Positions 42,459 to 50,808 of a stretch of 64,000 bases of DNA are shown here, piece after piece; positions within the stretch are counted from its first letter, which is position 1; each line of letters opens with the position of its first letter. This stretch comes from Yoonia vestfoldensis (GTDB lineage: Bacteria; Pseudomonadota; Alphaproteobacteria; Rhodobacterales; Rhodobacteraceae): the NCBI RefSeq assembly GCF_002158905.1, contig NZ_CP021431.1:3173501-3237500 (forward strand). The letters run 5' to 3'. Under the pieces are notes generated by a model, which did not search any database, was not told where the DNA came from, and worked only from the letters and a program-made list of their open reading frames with translations. Made by a program: the position numbers and the translations under genes.

Positions 42459-43585
42459 GGCTTGGGCTCCAGCCCGAGCGCTGGGCGCAACCGGACACCG
42501 ATCATCGCCCCCAGGAAGGCCATCACGAACCAGGCCCAACCATGCAGGCTACCGGTCGAAATCCCTGAAAAGAAGGCACCGACATTGCAGCCAAAGGCCA
42601 GCCGCGACGAATACCCCATCAGAAATCCGGCAGCAATCACGGCCAACCAAGCCCGTGCCGGAAGGCGCGGCAATCGGGCTGACAATCCGCCAACGCGCCA
42701 GACAGCCACGATTGCGGCACCGCCGATGATCCCGATATTTGTCAGCGATGTGACATCGGTAAAGATGCTTTGGCCCAAGCGCAGGGCATTGGCATCAGCC
42801 ATCCAAAAGGCTGATCCGGACAAGTCTGCCCCGAGCGCGACAGCCCCCTTTGCCGCCCAAAGCCCGAGGCCGTAAACGACCCCCCAAGGCTGTCCTGCGA
42901 TCACCAGATTGCCAATTGCAAGTAGCGCGATGGCACAAGCCGCCAGCCAGAGGCGGGCTGGCAGCTTTCGACTACCTGGTGCTGCGATCAAAAGCAGCAC
43001 CAGCGCGAGTGCGGCCAGCAATGCCAGGGTCACGCCAAGCCCGGTTGCCCCCGACAGAACCAAAGGCTGCAATGTGCCAAGATCGGTCCACCAGATCAGG
43101 TGGAAAGCCCCGGCAAAGCTGCCAATGGCAAAAAACGGCAACGCGAGCAGCCCGACAGGGTTGCCGGACCCCGCATTGACCAACGTCCCCGACCCACAGC
43201 CCAGAACGACTTGCATCGCGATACCAAACACGAAAGCGCCACCCAACATAGCCCAGCCAATCGGCGCATGAGCGCCAACCAGCACACCATCCTGAGACGA
43301 CAGCAACGGGATCGCCACCACGGCAACGATCCCGATTGCCAACAATTGTGCCAGAACGCCCGTGACGTCGCGGCGCAAGATGAGTGCGCGCCAGGGTCCG
43401 GCGAAACCGAACCGGAACCCTTCAAGCACGATGCCAAAGCCAAGTCCGACCAACAAAAGCATGCCAAACCGTAACCCTGCAGCCAGCGCCACGATCAGCA
43501 CCACGGCAAGGGCCAAGCCGATCAGCGCGCTGCGGCGCAGATAGGGCGTCTTGTTGAAAGTCGAGCTCGTATCCGCCAATGACAT
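42455..43585 (-). CDS. YeeE/YedE-family (TsuA-like) thiosulfate transporter
   Basis: This 376-residue membrane protein has about ten helices and two internal repeats. Conserved Cys motifs VVLGCGSGTLVNAGSGNPVG and AFGCNVGAFFSG line the pathway by which TsuA-type proteins move thiosulfate across the membrane. It lies 20 bases downstream of a periplasmic rhodanese gene, consistent with a sulfur-compound role. Confidence 0.85.
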   Translation of the reverse strand: MSLADTSSTFNKTPYLRRSALIGLALAVVLIVALAAGLRFGMLLLVGLGFGIVLEGFRFGFAGPWRALILRRDVTGVLAQLLAIGIVAVVAIPLLSSQDGVLVGAHAPIGWAMLGGAFVFGIAMQVVLGCGSGTLVNAGSGNPVGLLALPFFAIGSFAGAFHLIWWTDLGTLQPLVLSGATGLGVTLALLAALALVLLLIAAPGSRKLPARLWLAACAIALLAIGNLVIAGQPWGVVYGLGLWAAKGAVALGADLSGSAFWMADANALRLGQSIFTDVTSLTNIGIIGGAAIVAVWRVGGLSARLPRLPARAWLAVIAAGFLMGYSSRLAFGCNVGAFFSGISTGSLHGWAWFVMAFLGAMIGVRLRPALGLEPKP

Positions 43586-43605
43586 CCGCTGATCCTTAGC
43601 TTTGT

Positions 43606-44523
43606 TTACCGGAATTGGTTCAACAAATTACGGAAAACACCTGGCACATTCGCCATCTCATAGCCGCCTTGCGAATAGCCGACCATGGATTCAGGATAAA
43701 GCTTCACATTCTCGATGCCTGCAAGCTCTGACAAGGCAAACCAGTTCGTCGCCGCCCAATGGCCGGTATTGCAGAATGACACCAGTTCTTCTGCACCCGT
43801 CAAACCCTGATCAGTGGCCAGCTGACGTGCCGCATCGGCATTCACGATGCTGGGACCGCCGGAAAACCAGTTGGAATGCTCGAAATAGCGCGATTGCGGC
43901 AAAGTGCCGGGACGTGCGGCTGATGGATGGGCAGCGTTACCCTCCCAGAAACTTTTTGGTCGGGCATCCAACAGCAACGCGCTCCCCGTATCAACCAAGG
44001 CCACAACCTCGTCTGTCGTTGCCAGCCATTGATCCGAAAACACCAGATCAAAATTTGATTGAAGAGGCTCTGTGACCTCGTTGCTAGTTGGAAGATTTTC
44101 ACTGTTCCAAGCAATCTGGCCACCATTCAGGATAGCAAGTTCGCTGACACCAGACGATTTCAAAGTCCAGTAGACCCTTGCCGCAGCACCAAAGTCGGTT
44201 TCGTCCGTGCCTTGATGCACGACGACGACAGGGCGATCAGCTGTAATGCCGAGCGATTGCAAGGTTGCCTCGAGCGCATCTTGTTGCGGCAGCGCACCGG
44301 GGTTTTCAGCCGGTCCGCGAAACAGCGCATAAGGACCGCTGATCGCACCGGGAATATGTGCCTCGCGATAGGCATCGCCGCGGATGTCCAGAATGATGAT
44401 GTCATCGTTTTCAAGCTCCGCATGAAGCTGTGCGGGCGAGATTAATGGGCCAAAATCTGCTTGCGCCAGCACAGGCGACGCAAAGGCCAAGGTAGCAGCA
44501 GCAACAAGGATCGAACGGATCAT
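43606..44523 (-). CDS. Periplasmic two-domain rhodanese (sulfurtransferase)
   Basis: This 305-residue protein has a signal peptide (MIRSILVAAATLAFASPVLA) and two rhodanese domains. The N-terminal domain has His in place of the active Cys (VVVHQGTDETD); the C-terminal domain has Cys241 in VSFCNTGHWAAT. It would transfer sulfane sulfur in the periplasm, for example from thiosulfate. ATG 44523 has AAGGAG six bases upstream. It is the first gene of the sulfur module. Confidence 0.85.
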   Translation of the reverse strand: MIRSILVAAATLAFASPVLAQADFGPLISPAQLHAELENDDIIILDIRGDAYREAHIPGAISGPYALFRGPAENPGALPQQDALEATLQSLGITADRPVVVVHQGTDETDFGAAARVYWTLKSSGVSELAILNGGQIAWNSENLPTSNEVTEPLQSNFDLVFSDQWLATTDEVVALVDTGSALLLDARPKSFWEGNAAHPSAARPGTLPQSRYFEHSNWFSGGPSIVNADAARQLATDQGLTGAEELVSFCNTGHWAATNWFALSELAGIENVKLYPESMVGYSQGGYEMANVPGVFRNLLNQFR

Positions 44524-45145
44524 GCTAAACTCCTTCATTTAAATGAGATTGATGAGGGTGATATCGTCGTTTGACTGGGACAGCACAAGGCCAGTGCCGG
44601 GCAATGACGATGGATACGGACCCGCGTTTTCCTTTTGAGGCAAGTTAAAGAAATATCGCGTCTGATCGGGTGGATTTGCGGAACATGAGTTCCCCCATCT
44701 CCCGATATTCAGACTGGTTATTGGTTGTCAGCAACAACTGCCCTCACAATAGCGGGGCGTTTTATAGAGAATTGAACCAAGTGCCAGATGGCGGTAGGTG
44801 GTTTGAACCGCCTCGGGTTTACCGGAGGGCAAAACTCTCAGAGAATTGCCTATTATAGAACAAGCACAAACAAAGATAACCTCAAAGCCGTATTCAGCTA
44901 AGTTCCGCGCGCCTGCGGTGCGGTTGGCGATGGAGCACCGCGATGATTATCGGAGCGAAGCTGCGGCGCTGACGGCGATCGCGGGTAAATTGGATTATTA
45001 GCCGGACAGCCTTTGCGTTTGTGTGCGCCAGGCCCTGCGTGATGGCCACGAAAGGCCCGGCCAGACGACGGCTGAGAAGGTCACGGGTCTTGAATTTACA
45101 CCCTGAAACAGTCAATCGAAGGAACTGGCTCCATGTGTCCTGACC
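44524..45145. other. Gene-poor stretch with an IS3 remnant
   Basis: The first 350 bases hold no gene that I recognise. The remainder contains the IS3 orfA fragment listed separately. Confidence 0.5.
44885..45090 (+). pseudogene. IS3-family orfA fragment with internal stop
   Basis: The frame reads KPYSAKFRAPAVRLAMEHRD, DYRSEAAALTAIAGKLDY, a stop, then PDSLCVCVRQALRDGHERPG. This is the helix-turn-helix of an IS3 orfA with a nonsense codon. It marks a decayed insertion near the left end of the island. Confidence 0.7.
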
Positions 45146-46021
45146 TTAAATCAGCATATGTCGCGGTTCGCCAATCAGGTCGCAGTAATGCGCCATGAAC
45201 CTTGCTGCATCGGCACCGTTTATGACGCGGTGGTCATAGGATAGATCAAGGGGCACCATCGGAACCGGCTGCGGTATGTCACCGTCCCAAATTGTAATTG
45301 TTTCAGGCCGCGTGATCCCGAGGATGGCGACCTCGGGCGGGTTCACGATGGGTGTGAAGGCGCTGCCTCCGATCCCTCCCAGGTTCGTGATCGTCATCGA
45401 CGCCCCACCCATCTGGGCAGGCCCTATCTTGCGCGCTTGTGCACGGGCTGCGAGATCACTGATTTCGGTCGCAATCTGCCACAGGCCTTTGTGATCAGCA
45501 TCGCGGATCACCGGCACCATCAGACCATGCGGCGTATCAACGGCGATGCCGATGTGAACATACTCCTTCAATATCAGCACCTGCCCGTCACCTGAAAGCG
45601 ACGCATTGAAGCGCGGGAACTTACGCAATGCCCGTGCAAGGGCGGCGACATGGAACGCAAGGGCCGTCAGTTTGACACCGCGCGCTTGTGCCTGTGGCTT
45701 CAGGCTGGCGCGCAGCTCTTCAATTGCGCGGATATCGGCGCGATCATGGTGGGTGACGGCGGGGATTAAGGCCTGCGCTGCCGCCATGTTGCCGGCTGCG
45801 ACCTGGGCAAAGCGCGTCATCGGCTCCTGTGTCACCGGGCCATATTGGCTGTGATCCACATCCCAATAGCTGGTGTCACCATTCTGAGTTATGGTTGTCG
45901 TGGTTCCGATGTCTTCTGGCCCGATGGTCGTGCGCCCCAGCTTTTTAGCCAGATTGTCGATATCAACATTCCGGTCGCGCGCCATGCGGCGGGTCGAGGG
46001 GCTTGCGATGATCTCTGTCAT
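45146..46021 (-). CDS. E2 acyltransferase catalytic subunit lacking a lipoyl domain
   Basis: This 291-residue protein starts at ATG 46021 (AAGGAGG upstream) with a peripheral-subunit-binding domain (STRRMARDRNVDIDNLAKKL) followed by the 2-oxoacid dehydrogenase acyltransferase domain, ending with the catalytic DLSYDHRVINGADAARF (His and Asp). The usual N-terminal lipoyl domain is absent. Lipoyl domains are instead on the protein encoded at 47472. Together they would make a split E2 of an acetoin- or branched-2-oxoacid-dehydrogenase-like complex. Confidence 0.85.
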   Translation of the reverse strand: MTEIIASPSTRRMARDRNVDIDNLAKKLGRTTIGPEDIGTTTTITQNGDTSYWDVDHSQYGPVTQEPMTRFAQVAAGNMAAAQALIPAVTHHDRADIRAIEELRASLKPQAQARGVKLTALAFHVAALARALRKFPRFNASLSGDGQVLILKEYVHIGIAVDTPHGLMVPVIRDADHKGLWQIATEISDLAARAQARKIGPAQMGGASMTITNLGGIGGSAFTPIVNPPEVAILGITRPETITIWDGDIPQPVPMVPLDLSYDHRVINGADAARFMAHYCDLIGEPRHMLI

Positions 46022-46031
46022 GGTGGCCTCC

Positions 46032-47456
46032 TTACCAACTGGCCGAAATATATTGCGTTTCCATGAATTCGAGCATGCCCTCATGCCCGCCTTCACGCCC
46101 GAGCCCCGATTGCTTGGTGCCGCCAAAGGGGGCTGCGGGGTCGCTGACGAGGCCACGGTTCAGCCCCACCATCCCGTAATCGAGCCGTTCACAGACCTGC
46201 AGGGCACGTTTGAAATCACCCGAGAAGACATAGGCGACCAACCCATATTCGGTCGCATTGGCGCGCCGGATGACATCGTCTTGGTCGGTGAACGTCTGGA
46301 TCGCGGCGACCGGTCCGAATATTTCGTCATGCACGCAATCGGCGTTTTCTGGCACGCCGGACAGGACGGTCGGCGGATAGAAATAGCCGATGCCGCCGGG
46401 CGTGACCCCGCCACATTCCACCTTGGCTCCTTTGGCGACCGCATCGGCGACAAAGGCGGCCACCTTGTCGCGGGTATCGGCATTGACCAAGGGGCCGACA
46501 TCGACGCTTGAGTCGGTGCCATCGCCGACCTTGAGCGCGGCCATCCGCGCGGTCAGGCGTTTGGTGAATTCTGCAGCGATGGCTTCATGCACATAGATCC
46601 GGTTCGCGGCGGTACATGCCTCGCCCAGATTGCGCATCTTGGCCTGCATGGTGCCGTCAATGGCAATGTCCATATCGGCATCGTCGAATACGATCACGGG
46701 GGCATTGCCGCCCAGTTCCATCGCCGGTTTCAGCACCTGATCGGCAGCGGATTTTAGCAGTTTGCGGCCCACGCCGGTTGATCCGGTGAAACTGACCACT
46801 CGTACCCGTGGGTCGTGCAGCATGTGATCGACCAAAGCACCGGTTTTACGCGAAGGCAGAACATTGACCAGTCCGGGGGGCACGCCGGCCTCTTCCAGCA
46901 GCGGCATCAGCGCCAGCATGGTCAGCGGTGTCTCGGACGCAGGTTTGATGATGACGCCACAACCGGCCGCCAAGGCGGGTGCGATCTTGCGGGTACCCAT
47001 CGCGGCCGGGTAGTTCCACGGCGTGATCAGCACCGCCAACCCGGCGGGTTTATGCTGGACCATGATCCGCGCACCAGATGCGGGGGCATGGGTGATCATC
47101 CCGTCGGCACGCACGGCCTCTTCCGCGAACCAGCGAAAGAATTCAGCGGCATAGGCCGCCTCTCCCTTGGCATCGCCGCTGGCCTTGCCGTTTTCCAGCG
47201 TGATCAGATGGGCGAAGTCGTCCAGCCGCGCGGTCATCAACTCCCATGCGCGGCGCAACACCTCGGATCGCGCGCGCGGGGTGCGGGCGGCCCAGTCGGC
47301 CATCGCGGCCGCGGCTGCGTCCAAAGCCTTGTTCGCATCAGCAATATCAGCGCTGGCGACCGAGGCGATGACCTGCTCGGTGGCGGGATTAATAACGTCG
47401 AAACGGTCAGCGGTCTTGTGCCATGTGCCGTTGATGTAAAGATCAGTGTGGTCCAT
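46032..47456 (-). CDS. Aldehyde dehydrogenase (semialdehyde dehydrogenase-like)
   Basis: This 474-residue NAD(P)-dependent aldehyde dehydrogenase has VISFTGSTGVGRKLLKSAAD (cofactor loop), catalytic Glu in ELGGNAPVIVFDDAD and catalytic Cys in NLGEACTAANRIYVHE. It is closest in look to GabD/succinate-semialdehyde dehydrogenases. It lies between the two E2-type genes, 15 bases from the lipoyl protein, so it probably oxidises the aldehyde produced by the complex (acetaldehyde if the substrate is acetoin-like). Confidence 0.86.
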   Translation of the reverse strand: MDHTDLYINGTWHKTADRFDVINPATEQVIASVASADIADANKALDAAAAAMADWAARTPRARSEVLRRAWELMTARLDDFAHLITLENGKASGDAKGEAAYAAEFFRWFAEEAVRADGMITHAPASGARIMVQHKPAGLAVLITPWNYPAAMGTRKIAPALAAGCGVIIKPASETPLTMLALMPLLEEAGVPPGLVNVLPSRKTGALVDHMLHDPRVRVVSFTGSTGVGRKLLKSAADQVLKPAMELGGNAPVIVFDDADMDIAIDGTMQAKMRNLGEACTAANRIYVHEAIAAEFTKRLTARMAALKVGDGTDSSVDVGPLVNADTRDKVAAFVADAVAKGAKVECGGVTPGGIGYFYPPTVLSGVPENADCVHDEIFGPVAAIQTFTDQDDVIRRANATEYGLVAYVFSGDFKRALQVCERLDYGMVGLNRGLVSDPAAPFGGTKQSGLGREGGHEGMLEFMETQYISASW

Positions 47457-47471
47457 GTGTCCCCCCAAGGG

Positions 47472-48746
47472 TCAAAGCAGGTGATGCAGCGGATGTTCCA
47501 TCCGATCTGCGAAAGTCGTCAAAAGCCCGATGGCGGCAGGGCCATCCATCTGCGCTGGCGCACATTCCAATGTGATCGTCAGGCCCTGCACGCCCGACAT
47601 CAGCGTCAGGACCGGCGTGTCCGTCGCGCCAAGCGAGACGTTGCGCAAAGCCGTGCCGCGCAGATCGCGCAGGATCAGGTCGGGTGCTGCATCGGTCGCG
47701 GTCACAGCCGATAGAGACCGCCCCACGGGCACAGCATAGGATTGCTGCTGGCCGAACCTTTCAATCACGATGGTACAAGGCGCGGTCATGCTGGCACCCG
47801 CCAGACCAGCCAGCAGGGCATCGGCGTCAGTTAGGCCGTTCTTTGCGGCCCAAGCTGCAAAGTCGGTGAAACCGTCAGTGGCAATCTCGGCGGTCAAGGA
47901 CATCACTGCGGCGGCGGCTGTCGCAACCGGCGTCTCTGTGGGTATCGCGCGCAGGGTGTCCAGATCAGCGACATGGAAAGGCTGCGGATACCCGGCCTTG
48001 ACCAATTGTGCCAGATCAAGCCCCTGTTCCCGCGCCAGCCTACGCGCCTTGGGCGAGGCGAGGATTCGTCCGCCAGCAGCAGCAGGGGGCGGTGGTGGTG
48101 TGGGTTTCTTCTCTTGCTGCGTGGGTGCCGAAGTCTGTTTTGTAACGGCAGGTTCCGTGGCAGGTGCAGCTTCGATAGACACCGATCTAGCGACGGGATT
48201 GGCTGGCTTTTCTGAACTGATGATCGCAACTTGCGCCCCGACCGGGACTTCTTGGCCTGCCTCGGCCAAGGTGGCGGCAAGATAACCATCGAAACCGGCT
48301 GTGACTTCCATCGTGGATTTGTCGGTCTCTACCTCAAACAACAGATCGTCGGCGACCACAGCATCGCCGGGGGATTTCAGCCAGTTGACTAGCAGGCCGG
48401 TGTCCTGCGCCATACCAAGCTGGGGCATGGTGACGGACTTGCCTGTAGGCATATCGTCGCTCGCGGTCGGTGCTGTAGCTGGTTTGGCTGCAGGGGCATC
48501 GTTATCAGCGGTGTCAGAAATCTGCGCAATCACAGCTCCTACAGGCACATCTTCGCCTTCGCTCGCTGTCACGCTGGTCAGAAAGCCGCTGGCCTGCGCC
48601 TCAACCTCCATCGTGGCCTTGTCGGTTTCCACCTCGAACAAGGCATCGCCTTTCGTCACGGCATCGCCCGGCGATTTGAGCCAGGTGACGATCTTGCCCG
48701 CGTCCTGCGCCATGCCGAGCTGAGGCATTGTCACATCACGCGGCAT
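47472..48746 (-). CDS. Double-lipoyl E2-like protein with degenerate catalytic domain
   Basis: This 424-residue protein has two lipoyl domains (lysines in FEVETDKATMEVEA and FEVETDKSTMEVTA), a Pro-rich linker, a peripheral-subunit-binding domain (ILASPKARRLAREQGLDLAQ) and a C-terminal region that resembles an acyltransferase remnant but lacks the His-x3-Asp motif. It would carry lipoyl arms and bind E1, while acyl transfer is done by the separate catalytic E2. Swapping of functions between two E2-like proteins is uncommon. Confidence 0.82.
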   Translation of the reverse strand: MPRDVTMPQLGMAQDAGKIVTWLKSPGDAVTKGDALFEVETDKATMEVEAQASGFLTSVTASEGEDVPVGAVIAQISDTADNDAPAAKPATAPTASDDMPTGKSVTMPQLGMAQDTGLLVNWLKSPGDAVVADDLLFEVETDKSTMEVTAGFDGYLAATLAEAGQEVPVGAQVAIISSEKPANPVARSVSIEAAPATEPAVTKQTSAPTQQEKKPTPPPPPAAAGGRILASPKARRLAREQGLDLAQLVKAGYPQPFHVADLDTLRAIPTETPVATAAAAVMSLTAEIATDGFTDFAAWAAKNGLTDADALLAGLAGASMTAPCTIVIERFGQQQSYAVPVGRSLSAVTATDAAPDLILRDLRGTALRNVSLGATDTPVLTLMSGVQGLTITLECAPAQMDGPAAIGLLTTFADRMEHPLHHLL

Positions 48747-49731
48747 GTATCATCTCCCCCGCGCAAAGCCTGCGCGCATTGGCGGCGACACCTTCGGGGG
48801 TGGGGACGGTGACGTCCTCCAGCGCGGGCGAGAATGGCACTGGCACATCCATTGCACCCATGCGTAGGACCGGCGCGTCAAGGTGATAGAACGCCTTTTC
48901 GTTAAGGCGCGACGCGATTTCTGCGGTCACACCATAGCTTTGATGACCTTCATCAATGACGATGGCGCGGCTTGTCTTGCGCACGCTGGCAAGCAGGGTG
49001 TCCTCGTCCAATGGTACGATTGTGCGAGGGTCGATCACTTCGGCGCTGATGCCTTCGAGGGCCAGAATCTCGGCAGCTTTTTCCGCGACCTGCACCATGG
49101 ATGACGTGGCAATAAATGTAATGTCGGTGCCTTCACGTTTTACATTCGCGACGCCAAAGGGGATCAGATATTCCTCTTCCGGGACGGGGGCCTTGTCCTG
49201 ATACATCAGCTTGTCTTCGAAAATCACAACAGGGTTATTGTCGCGGATCGCGGTTTTCATCAGTCCTTTCGCCTCATAGGCTGATGACGGCATCGCGACC
49301 TTCAGCCCCGGAATATGCGCCACCAGCGCCTGCAAGGACTGGCTGTGTTGTGCAGCAGACCGGCGGGTCGCGCCCATGTTCGTGCGCAGCACCATTGGCA
49401 CCGACAATTTGCCGCCCGACATGTAATGCTGTTTGGCGGCCTGATTGCATAGCTGGTCCATCACCAGATAGATGAAATCGCCGAACATCAAATCTACGAT
49501 CGGTCGCGCGCCGGTCATGGCAGCACCAACGGCAAGACCCACAAAACCAGGCTCGGAGATCGGTGTATCGATGACACGCTCAGTACCGAATTCCTCAACC
49601 AGACCAGACAGCACCTTAAAGGGGGTGCCAGCCTCAGCCACATCTTCGCCCAATAGAAATACCGTGGGATCACGGCGCATTTCTTCGGCGATGGCTTCAT
49701 TGACGGCTTGAGACAGGGTGATTTCGCGCAT
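48736..49731 (-). CDS. 2-oxoacid/acetoin dehydrogenase E1 beta subunit
   Basis: This 331-residue transketolase-like beta subunit (EMRRDPTVFLLGEDVAEAGT near the N-terminus, ARPIVDLMFGDFIYLVMDQL, and GHQSYGVTAEIASRLNEKAF) forms the active site with E1 alpha. It overlaps the lipoyl protein gene by 11 bases. It resembles AcoB of acetoin dehydrogenase and PDH E1 beta equally. Confidence 0.88.
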   Translation of the reverse strand: MREITLSQAVNEAIAEEMRRDPTVFLLGEDVAEAGTPFKVLSGLVEEFGTERVIDTPISEPGFVGLAVGAAMTGARPIVDLMFGDFIYLVMDQLCNQAAKQHYMSGGKLSVPMVLRTNMGATRRSAAQHSQSLQALVAHIPGLKVAMPSSAYEAKGLMKTAIRDNNPVVIFEDKLMYQDKAPVPEEEYLIPFGVANVKREGTDITFIATSSMVQVAEKAAEILALEGISAEVIDPRTIVPLDEDTLLASVRKTSRAIVIDEGHQSYGVTAEIASRLNEKAFYHLDAPVLRMGAMDVPVPFSPALEDVTVPTPEGVAANARRLCAGEMIHAA

Positions 49732-49743
49732 GATGGTTGCTCC

Positions 49744-50721
49744 TCAATCCGCGTAAACATGCATGTCCACTTCGGACACATCGGGGTATTTGGCGGCCTC
49801 GGCATAAGCGACGGCTGCTGTTGCATCTTCCTCGATCTCGGCGTTCATCGCCTCGATCTCGGCCTCGGTGGCGATGCCCTGCTCCACTAACCATGCGCGG
49901 AACCGCACGATGGGATCGCGGTTTTCTTTCCAATCCTTCTCTTCGTCCTTCGACCGGTAATATTCGCGGTTGATGTCGCCGACATGGTGGCCGTGATAGC
50001 GGTAGGTCATCAATTCGATGAAGAACGGGCCTTCGCCCTTGCGGCACCGCGCAACCAATTTCTGGGTCAGTTCGTTGACGGCCAGCACATCCTGCCCATC
50101 GACCTTGAAAGCCTCGATTCCGAAGGCTTCGGCGCGGGCGGTGATGGAACCGGCGGCAATTTCCTCGGTCTTGGTGTATTCGGAATAGCCGTTGTTTTCG
50201 CAGGCATAGATGACCGGCAGATGCCAAAGGGCGGCCATGTTCATCACCTCATAGAGCAGGCCCTGTGCCGTGGCCCCATCGCCGAAGAAACAGACCGTGA
50301 CATCATTCTGGCTCAGAAGTTTGGCGCGCAGGGCAGAGCCTGTGGCGATCCCCATCGACCCGCCGACGATGGCATTGGCGCCAAGATTGCCGTGGCTTTG
50401 GTCCGCGATATGCATCGACCCGCCCTTGCCACGGCAATAGCCCTCTTCTTTGCCCAAAAGTTCGCAGAACATTTCGCGGAAATTCGCGCCCTTGGCGACG
50501 CAATGTCCGTGACCACGGTGCGTGGAAGTAATGCGGTCATCGTCGCTCAGCGCCTCGCAGATGCCGACGGCGACGGCCTCTTCGCCGGAATACATATGCG
50601 TGAGGCCAGGCATCTTGGCGGAGAGGTACAGCTGGTTGGCGTTGTCCTCGAACGTGCGGATGCGGACCATCTGGCGGTACATGCGCAGGTAATCTTCGGT
50701 ATTGGTCTTGGTCTTGGCCAT
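49744..50721 (-). CDS. 2-oxoacid/acetoin dehydrogenase E1 alpha subunit
   Basis: This 325-residue thiamine-diphosphate enzyme subunit has the TPP motif GDGATAQG continuing to CENNGYSEYT. Phosphorylation-loop-like YRYHGHHVGD follows. ATG at 50721 is the start with an AAGGGA-type ribosome site. AcoA-type acetoin dehydrogenases and related complexes for small hydroxyketones share this length. No E3 (dihydrolipoamide dehydrogenase) gene is nearby, so the housekeeping E3 would be used. Confidence 0.88.
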   Translation of the reverse strand: MAKTKTNTEDYLRMYRQMVRIRTFEDNANQLYLSAKMPGLTHMYSGEEAVAVGICEALSDDDRITSTHRGHGHCVAKGANFREMFCELLGKEEGYCRGKGGSMHIADQSHGNLGANAIVGGSMGIATGSALRAKLLSQNDVTVCFFGDGATAQGLLYEVMNMAALWHLPVIYACENNGYSEYTKTEEIAAGSITARAEAFGIEAFKVDGQDVLAVNELTQKLVARCRKGEGPFFIELMTYRYHGHHVGDINREYYRSKDEEKDWKENRDPIVRFRAWLVEQGIATEAEIEAMNAEIEEDATAAVAYAEAAKYPDVSEVDMHVYAD

Positions 50722-50739
50722 GGGGTGATCCCTTGTTTG

Positions 50740-50799
50740 GGGTTCGGTGCACAGAATGCGCACCCTACGGATGGCGGGGGGTGCGTATTCTGCGCACCC
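50740..50799. repeat. GGTGCGCA-type intergenic palindromic repeat
   Basis: CAGAATGCGCACCC (50752-50765) pairs with GGGTGCGTATTCTG (50779-50792) with one mismatch; the right arm also folds on itself (GGGTGCG/CGCACCC, 50779-50785 with 50793-50799). The unit resembles a dispersed GTGCGC-rich repeat that I recall from other Rhodobacteraceae genomes. It lies between the M24 and E1 alpha genes of one operon. Confidence 0.6.
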
Positions 50800-50808
50800 C
50801 TGCGGGCC

